From Xaviernesmea oryzae (GTDB taxonomy: Bacteria; Pseudomonadota; Alphaproteobacteria; Rhizobiales; Rhizobiaceae), in contig NZ_FOAM01000004.1 of assembly GCF_900109605.1 (NCBI RefSeq), forward strand, positions 124,001-188,000: a DNA stretch of 64,000 nucleotides, in the 5' to 3' direction. The notes under the pieces were generated by a model. It worked only from the letters and a program-made list of their open reading frames with translations. It had not been told where the DNA came from and ran no database searches. How positions within the stretch are numbered: the first letter of the stretch is position 1; each line of letters opens with the position of its first letter. Below are positions 1 to 9,934 of the stretch, piece by piece. The position numbers and the translations under genes were made by a program.

Positions 1-66
1 TCCCCCGGCGCCGCATGGGCCGGGAACGATACTGCTTTGGCCACAGGGCAAGAAGAGGAAACAGCC

Positions 67-327
67 ATGAACCAGGCGCATGACGATCTGACCCTTGAAG
101 AGGTCCTGACCGATCCGATGATCCGCATGATGATGCGGGCCGACGGTGTGACCACCTCGGAGATGAAGACGCTCCTCTATTCCGCGGCCAGCGCGATGCG
201 AGGCGCCGAAAACCATGAGGGCGGGGCCCGCGCCGCAGCGCATCGGCTGATGACTGCACCCAAGCGCCGCCTGCTTGCCATGGTGCATCCGCTCGCCATG
301 CGCGGCGAGATGTGCATGGCTTGCTGA
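67..327 (+). CDS. Small conserved hypothetical protein (86 aa)
   Basis: Function not recognised. The product is soluble with no signal peptide. It has a Met-rich stretch (MIRMMMRADGV) near the N-terminus and two cysteines at the very C-terminus (MCMAC). The ATG at 67 is preferred over an upstream in-frame TTG at 37 because a purine-rich GAAGAGGAA lies just before it. It resembles short rhizobial proteins of unknown role, but that is an impression, not a match. It stands alone: no gene follows on this strand before 7.5 kb. Confidence 0.65.
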   Translation: MNQAHDDLTLEEVLTDPMIRMMMRADGVTTSEMKTLLYSAASAMRGAENHEGGARAAAHRLMTAPKRRLLAMVHPLAMRGEMCMAC

Positions 328-865
328 AAGCCGAAACGAGGATGTGCGGCTGAGGATCCTCCGAGGGCCTTCAGCGCGACTCGGCGCGGGTCGAACAGGA
401 TCAGCGGGCATCGCAGGCCCGCCGACCTGCAACCGACAGACGGTCTGCGTCTAAGGCGCGGAAGACCAGAAGCGATTCGGTGATCATCAGCTACATAGCC
501 TTGCACTTTGCACTTGGCGCATAACAATGCGTTGCAAAAACAGTGCACTATCGATCACATACACCCTCCGCGTGTAGTTCGCCCATTTTTTGGCGAATGC
601 GCGCTGGAAAACTTGGCCTGCCCCTCCACTGACGGTTGGCAAACACTATATCTCGTCTATCTTAATTACGTCTAGCAGAGCGACGTCGGACGATTTCGAC
701 GCGCAAAGGCCCCCGCGGCTTGCCGCAGCCAGGACATGATGTCTTGGAGGGGCTGGAAACAGGATCGCGCTGACGGGCCTGCTAGACGCCTTGCTTCGCC
801 CGATGCAGGCGGCGGATCGGCCGGCATGCGTATCTCTTGGATGATGCTCTGTGCAAAGCGCGCGT
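328..865. other. Intergenic stretch with no supported gene
   Basis: These 538 bases lie between the small protein gene and the 3' end of the ABC permease. The middle part (about 480-680) is clearly richer in A and T than the flanks. Open frames here are antisense shadows or lack ribosome binding sites. I see no tRNA, hairpin terminator or insertion-sequence end that I can support. Confidence 0.5.
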
Positions 866-1648
866 TCAGGCCCAGCGTATGACCGCGCGTTCGGCAAGAT
901 CGACCAGCCCGATCAGGCCAAGCGACGTCAGGGCCGAGATGAAGATCGCAACCCACATTTGCGGCAGGTTCAAATAGGTCGTGGCCATGATGATGGTCGC
1001 GCCGATGCCTTTGCTCGTCCCCATGAATTCGGACACGATCGAGCCGACCATGGCCGCGGCGATGGCCAGACGGGCGCCGGCAAAAAGGTGCGGCAGGCTG
1101 GATGGCAGGCGCAGGTGCCAGAGCGTTTCGATTCGCGAGGCCGCGAGGGATCGAAACACGTCCTCCGCATCCCGATCCGTCGCCCTCAGGCCCGTCAGCG
1201 CGTTGATCAGCATGGGCAGGAAGGCGGAAATGGCCGCGACGATGATATGCGGCACGGCATTGAAGCCGAAGGCGACGATGAGGGCCGGCGAGATCGCCAC
1301 GACGGGCGTGACGTTCAGCATCAGCGCAACCGGCAGGATGGCGGCACGCAGGACCTGAAAATGCACAATCAGGATCGCCAGGATCACGCCGATCGCAGCG
1401 CCGATGGCAAAGCCGCTCAAGGCCGCCGACAGGGTCGTCCAAAGGTGCAGAAGATAGAAGCCCGGCCGCGCGGCCAGCTCCAGAAAAACGCTGCCCAGCG
1501 GCGGCAGGATGCTTTTGAGGTTCAGGGCGACCCATTGCCAGCCTGCCCCCAGCAGCAGGAACACCACGAGCGGCGCCAGGAGCCGCGCCATGCGTGGCAG
1601 GGTGGCGCGATGGCGTGCCGCTTCCTCGCGCATGCTGCGCCCGTTCAT
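866..1648 (-). CDS. ABC transporter permease, SsuC/TauC/NrtB type
   Basis: Inner-membrane permease of a nitrate/sulfonate/taurine-class importer (260 aa). It shows about six hydrophobic segments, and the EAA-type loop falls near residues 160-180 (RATDRDAEDVFRSLAASR followed by a hydrophobic LP-rich stretch). Its ATG overlaps the stop of the ATPase gene by four bases (ATGA), so the two are translationally coupled. It is the last gene of a three-gene operon: binding protein, ATPase, permease. The substrate cannot be told from sequence. No biosynthetic or catabolic gene lies nearby to suggest one. Confidence 0.88.
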   Translation of the reverse strand: MNGRSMREEAARHRATLPRMARLLAPLVVFLLLGAGWQWVALNLKSILPPLGSVFLELAARPGFYLLHLWTTLSAALSGFAIGAAIGVILAILIVHFQVLRAAILPVALMLNVTPVVAISPALIVAFGFNAVPHIIVAAISAFLPMLINALTGLRATDRDAEDVFRSLAASRIETLWHLRLPSSLPHLFAGARLAIAAAMVGSIVSEFMGTSKGIGATIIMATTYLNLPQMWVAIFISALTSLGLIGLVDLAERAVIRWA

Positions 1649-2532
1649 TCCTCGCCCTCCCAGCCTCGTCGAAGCCTGTCTCTGACTTCGCGGACCTTGG
1701 CCTCGAAGCCCGGCGAATCGGCAAGGTCGCGGCCGCGCGGGCGTGGTAGATCTATCTCCACGACGGCCTCGATCCGCCCGGGACGCGGCGTCATCACCAC
1801 AACGCGATCGGAGAGGAGAACCGCTTCGGCAGCGGAATGGGTGACGAAGACCACTGTCTTGCGGTAGCGCTGCCAGACATCGAGAAGACGCAGACGCAGC
1901 GTATCGCGCGTCAGCTCATCCAGCGCCGAAAAAGGCTCGTCCATCAGCATCAGCGGTGCGCCCTGAACGAAACCCCGGGCAATCGCCGCGCGCTGGCGCA
2001 TGCCACCGGACAAGGCAGCCGGGCGGTGGGCGGCAAAGGCAGCAAGGCCCAGTTCGCGCAGCACCCGATCGACATCCTCCGGTCGGCTGGCCGAAGCGGG
2101 GTCACGTTCAGCGCGCCGGTTGAGCCGGCGCGACAGCAGCACATTGTCGCGAATGCTGAGCCAAGGCAGAAGCGCGGAGGATTGCGGCACCCAGGCAATG
2201 TTCTTGGCGCGCGCGGCGACCTCCGGCGTCTGGCCGAACAGCGTGACGTCGCCGGCCGTCTTTTCCTCCAGTCCGGCGAGAATGCGCAGAAGCGTGGACT
2301 TGCCGCAGCCGGACGGACCGAACAGCGTCACGAATTCGCCCTGCGGGATCGTCAGATCGATGCCGCCAAGAGCTTCCACCCGATCGGGCCCCCGGCCATA
2401 GACCTTGGACACGCCCGCGACGACGATCTGTCCGGCCTTGTCGCCATCGCCCACCAGGCCTTGCGGCCTGTCGATCCCGGTCGGGTTGTCCCGATGGGGC
2501 GGGGCGGCAGACGTGTCCGTATGGTTGATCAT
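1645..2532 (-). CDS. ABC transporter ATP-binding protein, SsuB/TauB/NrtD type
   Basis: Cytoplasmic ATPase (295 aa) driving the importer encoded on either side. Walker A (GPSGCGKST), the signature LSGGMRQRAAIAR, Walker B (LMLMDEPFSALDE) and the switch histidine (VFVTHSAAEA) are all present. The frame stays open upstream to 2589 and would overlap the binding-protein gene. The ATG at 2532 is chosen because it sits 13 bases after that gene's stop. The first 40 or so residues are a poorly conserved extension, so a later start is possible. Confidence 0.88.
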   Translation of the reverse strand: MINHTDTSAAPPHRDNPTGIDRPQGLVGDGDKAGQIVVAGVSKVYGRGPDRVEALGGIDLTIPQGEFVTLFGPSGCGKSTLLRILAGLEEKTAGDVTLFGQTPEVAARAKNIAWVPQSSALLPWLSIRDNVLLSRRLNRRAERDPASASRPEDVDRVLRELGLAAFAAHRPAALSGGMRQRAAIARGFVQGAPLMLMDEPFSALDELTRDTLRLRLLDVWQRYRKTVVFVTHSAAEAVLLSDRVVVMTPRPGRIEAVVEIDLPRPRGRDLADSPGFEAKVREVRDRLRRGWEGEE

Positions 2533-2545
2533 GCGCTGGGACAGC

Positions 2546-3664
2546 TCACGGCGCCGGCCAGACCACGGCGCCATCCTTGACGACCGCATCGATATAGCGG
2601 TTGTCCTGCGCCTTGGCGATCTCCGCCGTCTTGATCAGCTTGAACCGGGACAGCGTCTCTGCCTCCGGTGTCCATTGCGCAAGGCTCTGCTGGCCCACGG
2701 CCGCACCCTTAGGCAGGCTCTTGGCGATCAGATCCATTTCGACCTTCCAGCGCGCCTTGCTGGTCTCCAAGTCATAGCCGGAGGTGGACAGCGCGGCGGC
2801 GGCGGCCAGTGCCTGGTCGAGATGGTCGTCGGAGGCATTGATCCAGGCAAAGGCCTTGAAGGTGGCGCGCAGGAAATCCTCCACCACTGTCGGATGCGCC
2901 TTGGCGAAGCTGCCATTGGCCACCAGCGTGTTGAAGGTCGAATGGACGCCGAAGGCATCGGGATCCCATTCCTTGACCTTGTAACCCTTGGCGGCAAGAG
3001 CCTTGGGCTCATTGGACTTGTAGGCCGCCAGGCCCTGCACGCTGCCATTGGGCAGGATCACCGGGTCATAGCCGACCGAGACCCAGTTCACCGAGTCCTG
3101 GTCCAGGCCGGCATCGAGGAACATGGCGAGAAACTGCGGTGGGATCGCACCCTTGTAGCCGACCGTCTTGCCGGCGAAATCCTTCAACGTCTCGATGCCG
3201 CTATCGGCCATGGTCAAAAGTTCGATCGCACCGACATTGCCATAAGTGGCGACACCGACGAGATCGGCGCCATTGTCGACGGCGACGAGAACATCCGAAG
3301 CGCCGCCGAGCCCGGCAAGCTGCGCCGTGCCGGCGCTGACGAGCTGGGTATTGGTCGAGCCCGGCTCCATTGCCACGTCGAGGCAGAGCGCCTTGAAATA
3401 GCCGAGCTCGTTTGCGGCCACGACATCGAGGATGCCCGCCGAAGCGGCATAGGCAAAGGACGTCAGAAAGGTGATCTTGCCGGCCGCCTTGTTTTGCGCG
3501 CAGCGCGCCGCGCTGATCGCCTCGTCCGCGAAGGCAGGCGCAGCGCTGAGGCCGAGCCATGCCGCCAGGGCCGCTGCGGCCAGGCGCAGGCCGCGACCTT
3601 GCATAGACTTGGCCTTACGGGTCGTCTGGTCGGTGATCGTCTTCGGCATCAGGCGCATCTCCAT
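2546..3664 (-). CDS. ABC transporter substrate-binding protein, NMT1/SsuA-like
   Basis: Periplasmic binding protein (372 aa) and first gene of the importer operon. A Sec signal peptide follows a short charged leader: a hydrophobic run rich in Ala and Leu ending in APAFA, with cleavage before DEAIS. The mature part has the usual NMT1/THI5-like lobes (ITFLTSFAYAASAGILDVV, then ELGYFKALCLDV). Two mature cysteines, near the start and in ALCLDV, could form a disulfide. Start chosen at 3664 because AAGGATAGG precedes it at proper spacing. Possible ligands include sulfonates, taurine, nitrate or pyrimidine precursors, and I cannot choose among them. Confidence 0.85.
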   Translation of the reverse strand: MEMRLMPKTITDQTTRKAKSMQGRGLRLAAAALAAWLGLSAAPAFADEAISAARCAQNKAAGKITFLTSFAYAASAGILDVVAANELGYFKALCLDVAMEPGSTNTQLVSAGTAQLAGLGGASDVLVAVDNGADLVGVATYGNVGAIELLTMADSGIETLKDFAGKTVGYKGAIPPQFLAMFLDAGLDQDSVNWVSVGYDPVILPNGSVQGLAAYKSNEPKALAAKGYKVKEWDPDAFGVHSTFNTLVANGSFAKAHPTVVEDFLRATFKAFAWINASDDHLDQALAAAAALSTSGYDLETSKARWKVEMDLIAKSLPKGAAVGQQSLAQWTPEAETLSRFKLIKTAEIAKAQDNRYIDAVVKDGAVVWPAP

Positions 3665-3847
3665 GTCGCCTATCCTTTTGCGGCATTGCGACGCCGATGC
3701 CAAGCCATGCGGAGCAACGCTCAGTGCAGGCGACGAGAATGACGTTTCGCAGGTGGCATGTATAAGGCCATGTTTTTTCGCCTCAAGCGACCAAGCCGGA
3801 AAAGACGCGACATTGTCGTGCCGCGCCTCATGCGGGAGGAGGCTGTT

Positions 3848-5683
3848 TCAGGCCGCGAAGCGCTCGGCAGGCTGCACCGCTCCGCTCAGGCGGAAATGGC
3901 TGATGAGGCTACGCAAACGCTCGCTTTCGCTGGCCAACGTCGCGCCGGCGGCATTAGCCTCCTCGACCATGGCGGCGTTCTGCTGCGTCACCTGATCCAT
4001 CTGGTTGACGGCGGAATTGACCTCGGAGAGGCCCGTTGCCTGCTCGCGAGCCGGCAGCGCGATGGCTTCGACGTGCTGGTTGATCACGCCGATCTGACTG
4101 CCGATCAGACCCAGGCTTTCCCCTGTGGCGCTGACCAGACGCACACCGCTTTCCACCTCGTTCGTGGAATGGCGGATGAGGTCCTTGATTTCCTTTGCAG
4201 CCTTGGCGGACCGCTGTGCGAGCTCGCGCACCTCCTGCGCCACGACGGCAAAGCCGCGCCCCGCTTCGCCTGCACGCGCGGCCTCGACGCCCGCATTGAG
4301 CGCCAGAAGATTGGTTTGGAAGGCGATCTCGTCGATCACGCCGATGATCGACGAGATTTGGCTGGAAGACTGCTCGATCCGGCCCATGGCCTCAATGGCA
4401 TCGCGCACGACGGATTCGGAATGATGGGCACTGGAATTGGCGCTCTGCGCCATCTCCCGTGCTTCGTCCGTGCGCTTGGTGGAGGCGGCGACATTCGCGG
4501 TGATTTCGTCTAGCGCGGCGGCCGTCTGCTCCAGGCTCGCGGCCTGATGCTCCGTACGGCGCGACAGATCGTCGGCGCTCTGGCTGACTTCCTGCGCTCC
4601 CATGCCGATCCCGTCAGCGACTTCGGCCACGGCTGCCAGCGTCTCGCGCAGTTGGGCGACGGCGGCATTCAGGTCATGGCGCAGCGCTTCGAATTCCGGC
4701 GCCATCGCCTGGTCCAGGCTGACGGTGAGATCGCCCGCAGCCAGGCGCTTGAGGCCGGCGGCAAGACCGCTGGTTGCCTGGCGCAGCCTTTCGCCAGCCT
4801 GGGCCTCTGCTTCTGCCGCCAGGCGCAGCCGGTCGGTTTCGGCTTTGGCACGGGCTGCCTCGGCCTCGCTCTCCAGCCGCATTTTCTCGATGGCGGAGGC
4901 GCGAAAGATCTCCAGCGCATTGGCCATCAGGCCGATTTCGTCGCCACGGCCGACATAGGGAACCGGCTGTGCGGTATCGCCGCTGGCCAGTCGCGTCATC
5001 GTCCGGGTGATGGCGCCGATCGGGCGCGCGACGCCGCGCAGCACATAGAGCGTGGAGAGAATGAGGATCAGGGCGACGAGACCGGCAATGGCATAGATGA
5101 TGGTCGCCGCGGTCGATCCTGCCTTTTCGGAGGCCGCAACCGCTTGTGCCGCCGTGCCATTGTTCAGCGCGATCAGATTGTCGATCGCCTTCAAGGCCGG
5201 AAGAACATAGCCGCGCATGGCCGCCGCCACCCGGTTCGCTTCCTTATATTGACCCATCCGCGACAGGATCAGCATGCCCTCGCCGGTCTTGATATAGGCC
5301 GCCACTCGGTCGGATACGGTTTTGAGAAGCAGCTTCTCCTTCGGTTCGACGACGATGGCCTGATAGCGCTCGATGGCGGCGCGCACATTGACCTGGGCGC
5401 TGCGGATCGCGTCTTCGGCTTCCTTGGTCTCGTCGGGCGATGTTGCGCTGATATGCTGAAGATAGCCGGTGCGCATGGCCATCAGCTCTTCCTTCACATC
5501 GCGGGCAGCTGCGATCGAGGGCATGCTGTCCCGGCTCAGGCCATCAGCGGCGGCCTGGATACGGACCAGCGAGTCCAGCGTCGCGCCGGCAAAGCCGCAG
5601 ACGATCAGGGCAAGAACGGAAAAGACCGCCACGAGCGCGGTGCGAATGCTCGGCCGGCGTGGTTTGACAGGAAAAAAGGCCAT
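3848..5683 (-). CDS. Methyl-accepting chemotaxis protein (four-helix-bundle sensor)
   Basis: Membrane chemoreceptor of 611 aa. A short cytoplasmic tail leads to transmembrane helix 1 (about residues 15-36). A periplasmic helical sensor of the 4HB type follows, then helix 2 (about 190-212), a HAMP domain starting at RPIGAITRTM, a second HAMP-like segment (GLKRLAAGDLTVSL), and the signalling coiled coil with the hairpin tip core [19 protein letters not shown]. No CheR-binding pentapeptide ends the protein. The frame is open to 5803, but the ATG at 5683 has a GGGGAG ribosome site and starts just before the first helix. No che genes are adjacent. Confidence 0.93.
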   Translation of the reverse strand: MAFFPVKPRRPSIRTALVAVFSVLALIVCGFAGATLDSLVRIQAAADGLSRDSMPSIAAARDVKEELMAMRTGYLQHISATSPDETKEAEDAIRSAQVNVRAAIERYQAIVVEPKEKLLLKTVSDRVAAYIKTGEGMLILSRMGQYKEANRVAAAMRGYVLPALKAIDNLIALNNGTAAQAVAASEKAGSTAATIIYAIAGLVALILILSTLYVLRGVARPIGAITRTMTRLASGDTAQPVPYVGRGDEIGLMANALEIFRASAIEKMRLESEAEAARAKAETDRLRLAAEAEAQAGERLRQATSGLAAGLKRLAAGDLTVSLDQAMAPEFEALRHDLNAAVAQLRETLAAVAEVADGIGMGAQEVSQSADDLSRRTEHQAASLEQTAAALDEITANVAASTKRTDEAREMAQSANSSAHHSESVVRDAIEAMGRIEQSSSQISSIIGVIDEIAFQTNLLALNAGVEAARAGEAGRGFAVVAQEVRELAQRSAKAAKEIKDLIRHSTNEVESGVRLVSATGESLGLIGSQIGVINQHVEAIALPAREQATGLSEVNSAVNQMDQVTQQNAAMVEEANAAGATLASESERLRSLISHFRLSGAVQPAERFAA

Positions 5684-5985
5684 GCTGCTCCCCAAAAGCG
5701 TCAAAGGGAGCGTCAGGCATCTTACCGCCGTTCTCGCGCGCATCGATCTTGCGGCCTCGCCGGGCGAAAGGCAGGCGCAGCCGAGTTCCCGGCAGGCGCG
5801 CACATCGCACCCTGCCCCGCCTCAGCCTTCGTCGATCGTGCGGTGCCGGTCTGCATCCATGAAACCGACGCTCCCCGCGCGATCAAGGTGCGCGTCATGC
5901 GTTAAATATGACTTACAGATTACGATACGCGGTAAGATTTCGCCTGGAAAAAGACAACCCTCGCTCGAAGAGGCAGGCTGTCGTC

Positions 5986-7290
5986 TCAAACTTTCAGGCT
6001 CTGCTCGGCGAAGTCCTCCGTGCCGAACAGGCGCACATAGCGGGCAATCTCCTCCGGCTCGCCCGTCGCCTTGCGCGGATTGTCGGACAGCTTGACCGCG
6101 GGACGGCCATTGGCGCTGACCACCTTGCAGACGATGGAAATGGGATCGAGCCCGGTAATCGAGGTCGGGGCGCAGCCGACGAAATCGTTGGTCAGATTGG
6201 TGCCCCAGCCGAAGCTCATCCGGACACGGCCCTCGAAATGCCTGTAAGTGTCGATGATCGTGTCGACATCCAGCCCGTCGGAGAAGATCAGGAGCTTCTC
6301 GCGGGGGTCGCGGCCCATCTTCTCCCACCAGGCAATGATCTTCTCGCCACCTTCGATCGGCGGCGCGCTGTCAGGGCGAAAGCCGGTCCACTCCGCCACC
6401 CAATCAGGTGCATTGCGCAGGAAGGCGGCGGTGCCAAAGGCATCGGGAAGAACGATCAGCAGATTGCCGCCATAGAGCCGGTTCCAGTCCTGCAGCACCT
6501 TGTAGGGCGCTGCCGCCAGTTCCTCGTCGTTGCGCGCCAGCGCGGCCGCCACCATCGGCAGTTCATGCGCATTGGTGCCAAGCGCTTCCAGATCCGTATC
6601 CATGGCAAGCAGAACATTGCTGGTGCCGGAGAAGGACTGGCCGATGCCTTCCTTCAGCGCTTCGACACACCAGCGCTGCCAGAGAAAGCTGTGGCGCCGC
6701 CGCGTGCCGAAATCGGAAATGCGCAGATCGGAATGCTGGCGCAGCCGCTCGACCTTGGACCACATCTTGGCCTTGGCGCGCGCATAGAGCACATCGAGCG
6801 CGAAGGGCCCCATGCCCTTCATCGCACTGCGCGAGCGCAATTCGTTGATGATGGCGAGCGCCGGAATCTCCCACATGGTCGTGTGTGTCCAGCGGCCGGG
6901 AAAGGTCAGTTCGTATTGGCCGTCCTTGCGGGACAGTTCATACTCTGGAAGCTGGAAGTCAGCGAGCCAGGCCAGGAAGTCGGGCGAGAAGATCTGCTTG
7001 CGGCCATAGAATGTATTGCCGGCCAGCCAGATCATCTCCTTCTTGGTGAAGCGAAGCTTGCGCGCATAATCGAGCTGTTCGCGCAATTCCTGCTCATCGA
7101 TCTCCTGTGTGAGCAGAACCGTCTTGGTCCGGTTGATCAGGGAAAAGGTCGCGTCCACCTCCGGATAGAGGCGCCAGATCATCTGCAGCATCAAGAGCTT
7201 GTAGAAATCCGTGTCCAGAAGGCTGCGCACCACCGGGTCGAGCTTCCAGGCATTGTCATAGACACGCCGTGCAATATCGGTCTTCGTCAT
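5986..7290 (-). CDS. pncB: Nicotinate phosphoribosyltransferase
   Basis: Makes nicotinate mononucleotide from nicotinate and PRPP with ATP hydrolysis (NAD salvage). The 434-aa length equals the usual rhizobial PncB. Recognisable segments include [15 protein letters not shown] near the N-terminus, the central [13 protein letters not shown], and DGLDVDTI followed by [11 protein letters not shown] in the phosphate-binding region. The ATG at 7290 (MTKTDIARR) matches the family start; the open frame upstream to 7479 is Ala/Arg-rich and unlike the family. Single gene transcribed away from the GGDEF-EAL gene. Confidence 0.95.
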   Translation of the reverse strand: MTKTDIARRVYDNAWKLDPVVRSLLDTDFYKLLMLQMIWRLYPEVDATFSLINRTKTVLLTQEIDEQELREQLDYARKLRFTKKEMIWLAGNTFYGRKQIFSPDFLAWLADFQLPEYELSRKDGQYELTFPGRWTHTTMWEIPALAIINELRSRSAMKGMGPFALDVLYARAKAKMWSKVERLRQHSDLRISDFGTRRRHSFLWQRWCVEALKEGIGQSFSGTSNVLLAMDTDLEALGTNAHELPMVAAALARNDEELAAAPYKVLQDWNRLYGGNLLIVLPDAFGTAAFLRNAPDWVAEWTGFRPDSAPPIEGGEKIIAWWEKMGRDPREKLLIFSDGLDVDTIIDTYRHFEGRVRMSFGWGTNLTNDFVGCAPTSITGLDPISIVCKVVSANGRPAVKLSDNPRKATGEPEEIARYVRLFGTEDFAEQSLKV

Positions 7291-7525
7291 CGCGGCTTTC
7301 GCGCGCCTCGCTGTCTGCGGCCGCGCGCCTTGCGGCGCAGCAACCTTCGCCTCTGCGTGCGAGACCATCCGCGAAGCCAGGCGTGCGGTCAAGCCGCACA
7401 GAGGCATGATCCGATAGGTTTTACGGAAGCATTTGCCTAAGCTTGGACCCTCAAGTTTTTCATAGGAAGAGAAAGGCAAAGTTTAACACTTCTGCTTATT
7501 ATACCCGCATTGGGAGAACGCAGGC

Positions 7526-9133
7526 ATGACTGGTTTCATGAAAAGCAGAGCGGGACGGCAGTTTGCAGTTCTGGCGGTCCTATCGCTTTCGCTGTTTACG
7601 CTTGGCGTAAGCTTGGAAATTCACAATTTGCTCTATGGCTTGATGAGCGAATACGACAATTTCGGCATGAAGCAGATGGTGCTGGCCATGGCCATTGCCA
7701 GCCTCTGCAGCTTCGCCTTTTCCGCCCTGCGGATCATGGACCTGAACCGGGAAATGCAGGTTCGCATTCGCGCCCAGGAAAGCGCCGACTGGATGGCGAT
7801 GCATGACAATCTGACCCGCCTGCCCAATCGTTACGCGCTGGAACGCCGCCGACAGCAGCATGCCGCCAGCGTCGAGGCCCGCGAGCGCGCCGCATCTCCC
7901 ACCGCCTCGGACGCCGATCAGGCGCAGGATGGCGAGCCGCCGGGGCTCGTGACGGTCTACTCCGTCAATCTCAACGGCTTCAAGCGTGTCAACGACCTGC
8001 ATGGCCATCAAGGCGGCGATGCACTCCTGACGCTTCTGGCCAAGCGGCTGCAGGCGCTGGGCGGGGCCAACAACGTCTTCCGTATTTCCGGCGATGACTT
8101 CTTTCTCGTGCTTCAGGGCCAGGACGAGGCGCAGGACCAGCTGATGGCCAATCTCCTGATCCAGGCCATCGGCAGGCCGATCCGCATCAACGGCGTCCCG
8201 GCCGAAGTCGGCGCCAGTATCGGCTATGCCCGCGCGCAGAGCCTGAAGGACGATCTGGCCGACATCACCCGCCGCGCCGATCTCGCCATGCACGAGGCCA
8301 AGGCACTAGGCCGCAACCGCACGGCCGTCTACGACCCCGCGATGCAGGACAAGGCCGCCGAGCGCGCCCATTATGAGGCACGGCTGCGCGGGGCGATCCG
8401 CGCCGGCGAAATCGTGCCGCATTACCAGCCCCTGATCAATTTGAAGACCGGCGATATCTGCGGCTTCGAAGCGCTGGCGCGTTGGACGGATACGAGCGGG
8501 CGCTCGGTTCCCCCGCCGGTCTTCATCGCCATTGCCGAGGAGACGGGGCTGATCACCGAATTGTTCGAGACGCTTCTGTCGCGCGCCTGCCACGATGCCG
8601 CCAGCTGGCCGTCCGAAGTGACCTTGTCTTTCAACATTTCGCCCGTGCAGATGAAGGATCCGCTGCTGGCCAGCCGCATCTTGAAGATCATCCACGATGC
8701 CGGGCTGGATGCCAGCCGCCTTGAGGTCGAAATCACCGAAAATGCGCTGATCGAGGATCCAGAGCTGGCAAGTGGTCTTTTGAAGGAGCTGCATGCGGCA
8801 GGCATCCAGATCGCGCTGGACGATTTCGGCACTGGCTATTCCAGCCTGTCGCAGCTTGCGCGCTACCGCTTCGACAAGATCAAGATCGACAAGAGCTTTA
8901 TCGCCACCCATGACGATGAGCGCCAGGACAAGATCGTTCTCGCCATGCTCAGCCTCGGGCGCAGCTTGAATGTGGCGATCACGGCCGAAGGCATCGAGCA
9001 GCACCAGCAGCTGGCCTATCTGCTCGCCCATGGCTGCGATATCGGCCAGGGCTATCTTTTCGGCAAAGCCATGCCCGCCAGCCAGGCCAGCGCCTATATC
9101 GCCGAACGCCAGGCCGCCGGTCAGACCGCCTGA
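7526..9133 (+). CDS. GGDEF-EAL protein, probable c-di-GMP phosphodiesterase
   Basis: Two membrane helices (about residues 12-32 and 50-70) are followed by a GGDEF domain (about 90-270) and an EAL domain (about 285-525). The GGDEF signature reads SGDDF (residues 188-192), so cyclase activity is doubtful. The EAL domain looks intact: EAL at 315-317, the Asn of SFNISP, the Glu of EITEN, the double Asp of LDDFGTGYSS, the Lys of KIDKSF and AEGIE. I infer that it degrades c-di-GMP, with the GGDEF part perhaps sensing GTP. An extra acidic and Ala-rich insert (about 112-140) splits the GGDEF fold. GGGAG precedes the ATG. Confidence 0.92.
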   Translation: MTGFMKSRAGRQFAVLAVLSLSLFTLGVSLEIHNLLYGLMSEYDNFGMKQMVLAMAIASLCSFAFSALRIMDLNREMQVRIRAQESADWMAMHDNLTRLPNRYALERRRQQHAASVEARERAASPTASDADQAQDGEPPGLVTVYSVNLNGFKRVNDLHGHQGGDALLTLLAKRLQALGGANNVFRISGDDFFLVLQGQDEAQDQLMANLLIQAIGRPIRINGVPAEVGASIGYARAQSLKDDLADITRRADLAMHEAKALGRNRTAVYDPAMQDKAAERAHYEARLRGAIRAGEIVPHYQPLINLKTGDICGFEALARWTDTSGRSVPPPVFIAIAEETGLITELFETLLSRACHDAASWPSEVTLSFNISPVQMKDPLLASRILKIIHDAGLDASRLEVEITENALIEDPELASGLLKELHAAGIQIALDDFGTGYSSLSQLARYRFDKIKIDKSFIATHDDERQDKIVLAMLSLGRSLNVAITAEGIEQHQQLAYLLAHGCDIGQGYLFGKAMPASQASAYIAERQAAGQTA

Positions 9134-9180
9134 TCAAGCCGCAATCACCTGCAAAAGGATGCTGGCCGCGCGCCTGAAAG

Positions 9181-9201
9181 CGCGCCGATGCTATCGGCGC
9201 G
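9181..9201 (+). terminator. Hairpin downstream of the GGDEF-EAL gene
   Basis: A perfect 9-bp stem CGCGCCGAT / ATCGGCGCG closes a three-base loop, 47 bases after the stop codon. There is no T-run, so it is a probable 3' hairpin and not a proven intrinsic terminator. Confidence 0.5.
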
Positions 9202-9406
9202 ATGCCTAATCCCAGATTGTTTCACGGGAATCGCCGTCTCGCTCCATGGCATTCTGTGTCGTCAACAATGTTCGGCGTCGCTTGAGCCCGGGTAGAGGGA
9301 TGACTCTCGGCATCACGAAGCCCTGCAGGCGAGGCGAACGCGTCAGTGCCCTTGCCACGACCTGATCCTGCCTATCTTCTGGCACATCCGTCACGCGATG
9401 TAGCCG

Positions 9407-9934
9407 ATGCCGCCGCTCATTCTCACCCTTCTAATGGAAGAGCCTGCCATGGCGCATTTCGATGCGCTTCGACGGCGGCATTTTCCGCCTGCCCGCAATG
9501 TCATCGCCGCGCATGTCACGCTGTTTCACAAGCTGCCGGGCGAAGACGAAGCGGCGATCCGCGCCATGCTTGCGCGGGAGTCCGCCGAATGGACCGGGTT
9601 TACAGTGCAGGTTCGGCCGCCAAGGCTGCTCGGCTACGGCGTTGCCTTCGATCTCGACAGTGCGGAGCTTCTCGCTTTGCATGCCGATCTTGCGGCACGG
9701 TTTGCCGAGGTCCTCAGCCCTCAGGACCGCCAGCGATTTCGCCCGCATGTGACGGTGCAGAACAAGGTGACGCCGGAAGAAGCACGGCACACCTGCGCCA
9801 TGCTGTCCGATGGCTTTGCACCCTTCGCCTTTCAGGCAGACGGGCTGGCGCTATGGCGGTATCAGGGCGGCCCCTGGGAGCCGGCCGGAGAGTTTCGCTT
9901 CAGGCGCGGTCCGGAGCGCGTTCCTGAAGAGTAG
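9407..9934 (+). CDS. 2'-5' RNA ligase family protein (2H phosphoesterase)
   Basis: Small soluble enzyme (175 aa) of the 2H family, which acts on 2'-5' or cyclic phosphate bonds in RNA or nucleotides. Both catalytic HxT motifs are present: HVTLF near residue 36 and HVTVQ near residue 117. The start at 9407 has no strong ribosome site, but family members begin with a PLI(V/L)TL strand, as here (PPLILTLL). Later ATGs at 9434 and 9449 would remove it. The 3' end overlaps the convergent gene by 35 bases. In vivo substrate unknown. Confidence 0.82.
   Translation: MPPLILTLLMEEPAMAHFDALRRRHFPPARNVIAAHVTLFHKLPGEDEAAIRAMLARESAEWTGFTVQVRPPRLLGYGVAFDLDSAELLALHADLAARFAEVLSPQDRQRFRPHVTVQNKVTPEEARHTCAMLSDGFAPFAFQADGLALWRYQGGPWEPAGEFRFRRGPERVPEE

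Noticed and set aside
3665-3847. TPP riboswitch upstream of the NMT1-like importer
   Set aside because: The CTGAGA and ACCTGA-type core elements of the TPP riboswitch are not present in the leader on the minus strand.
4547-5905. Long open frame (452 codons) on the plus strand opposite the first chemoreceptor
   Set aside because: Shadow frame caused by GC-rich third positions. It has no ribosome site, its translation is rich in His, Arg and Gln without any family pattern, and the chemoreceptor on the other strand is certain.
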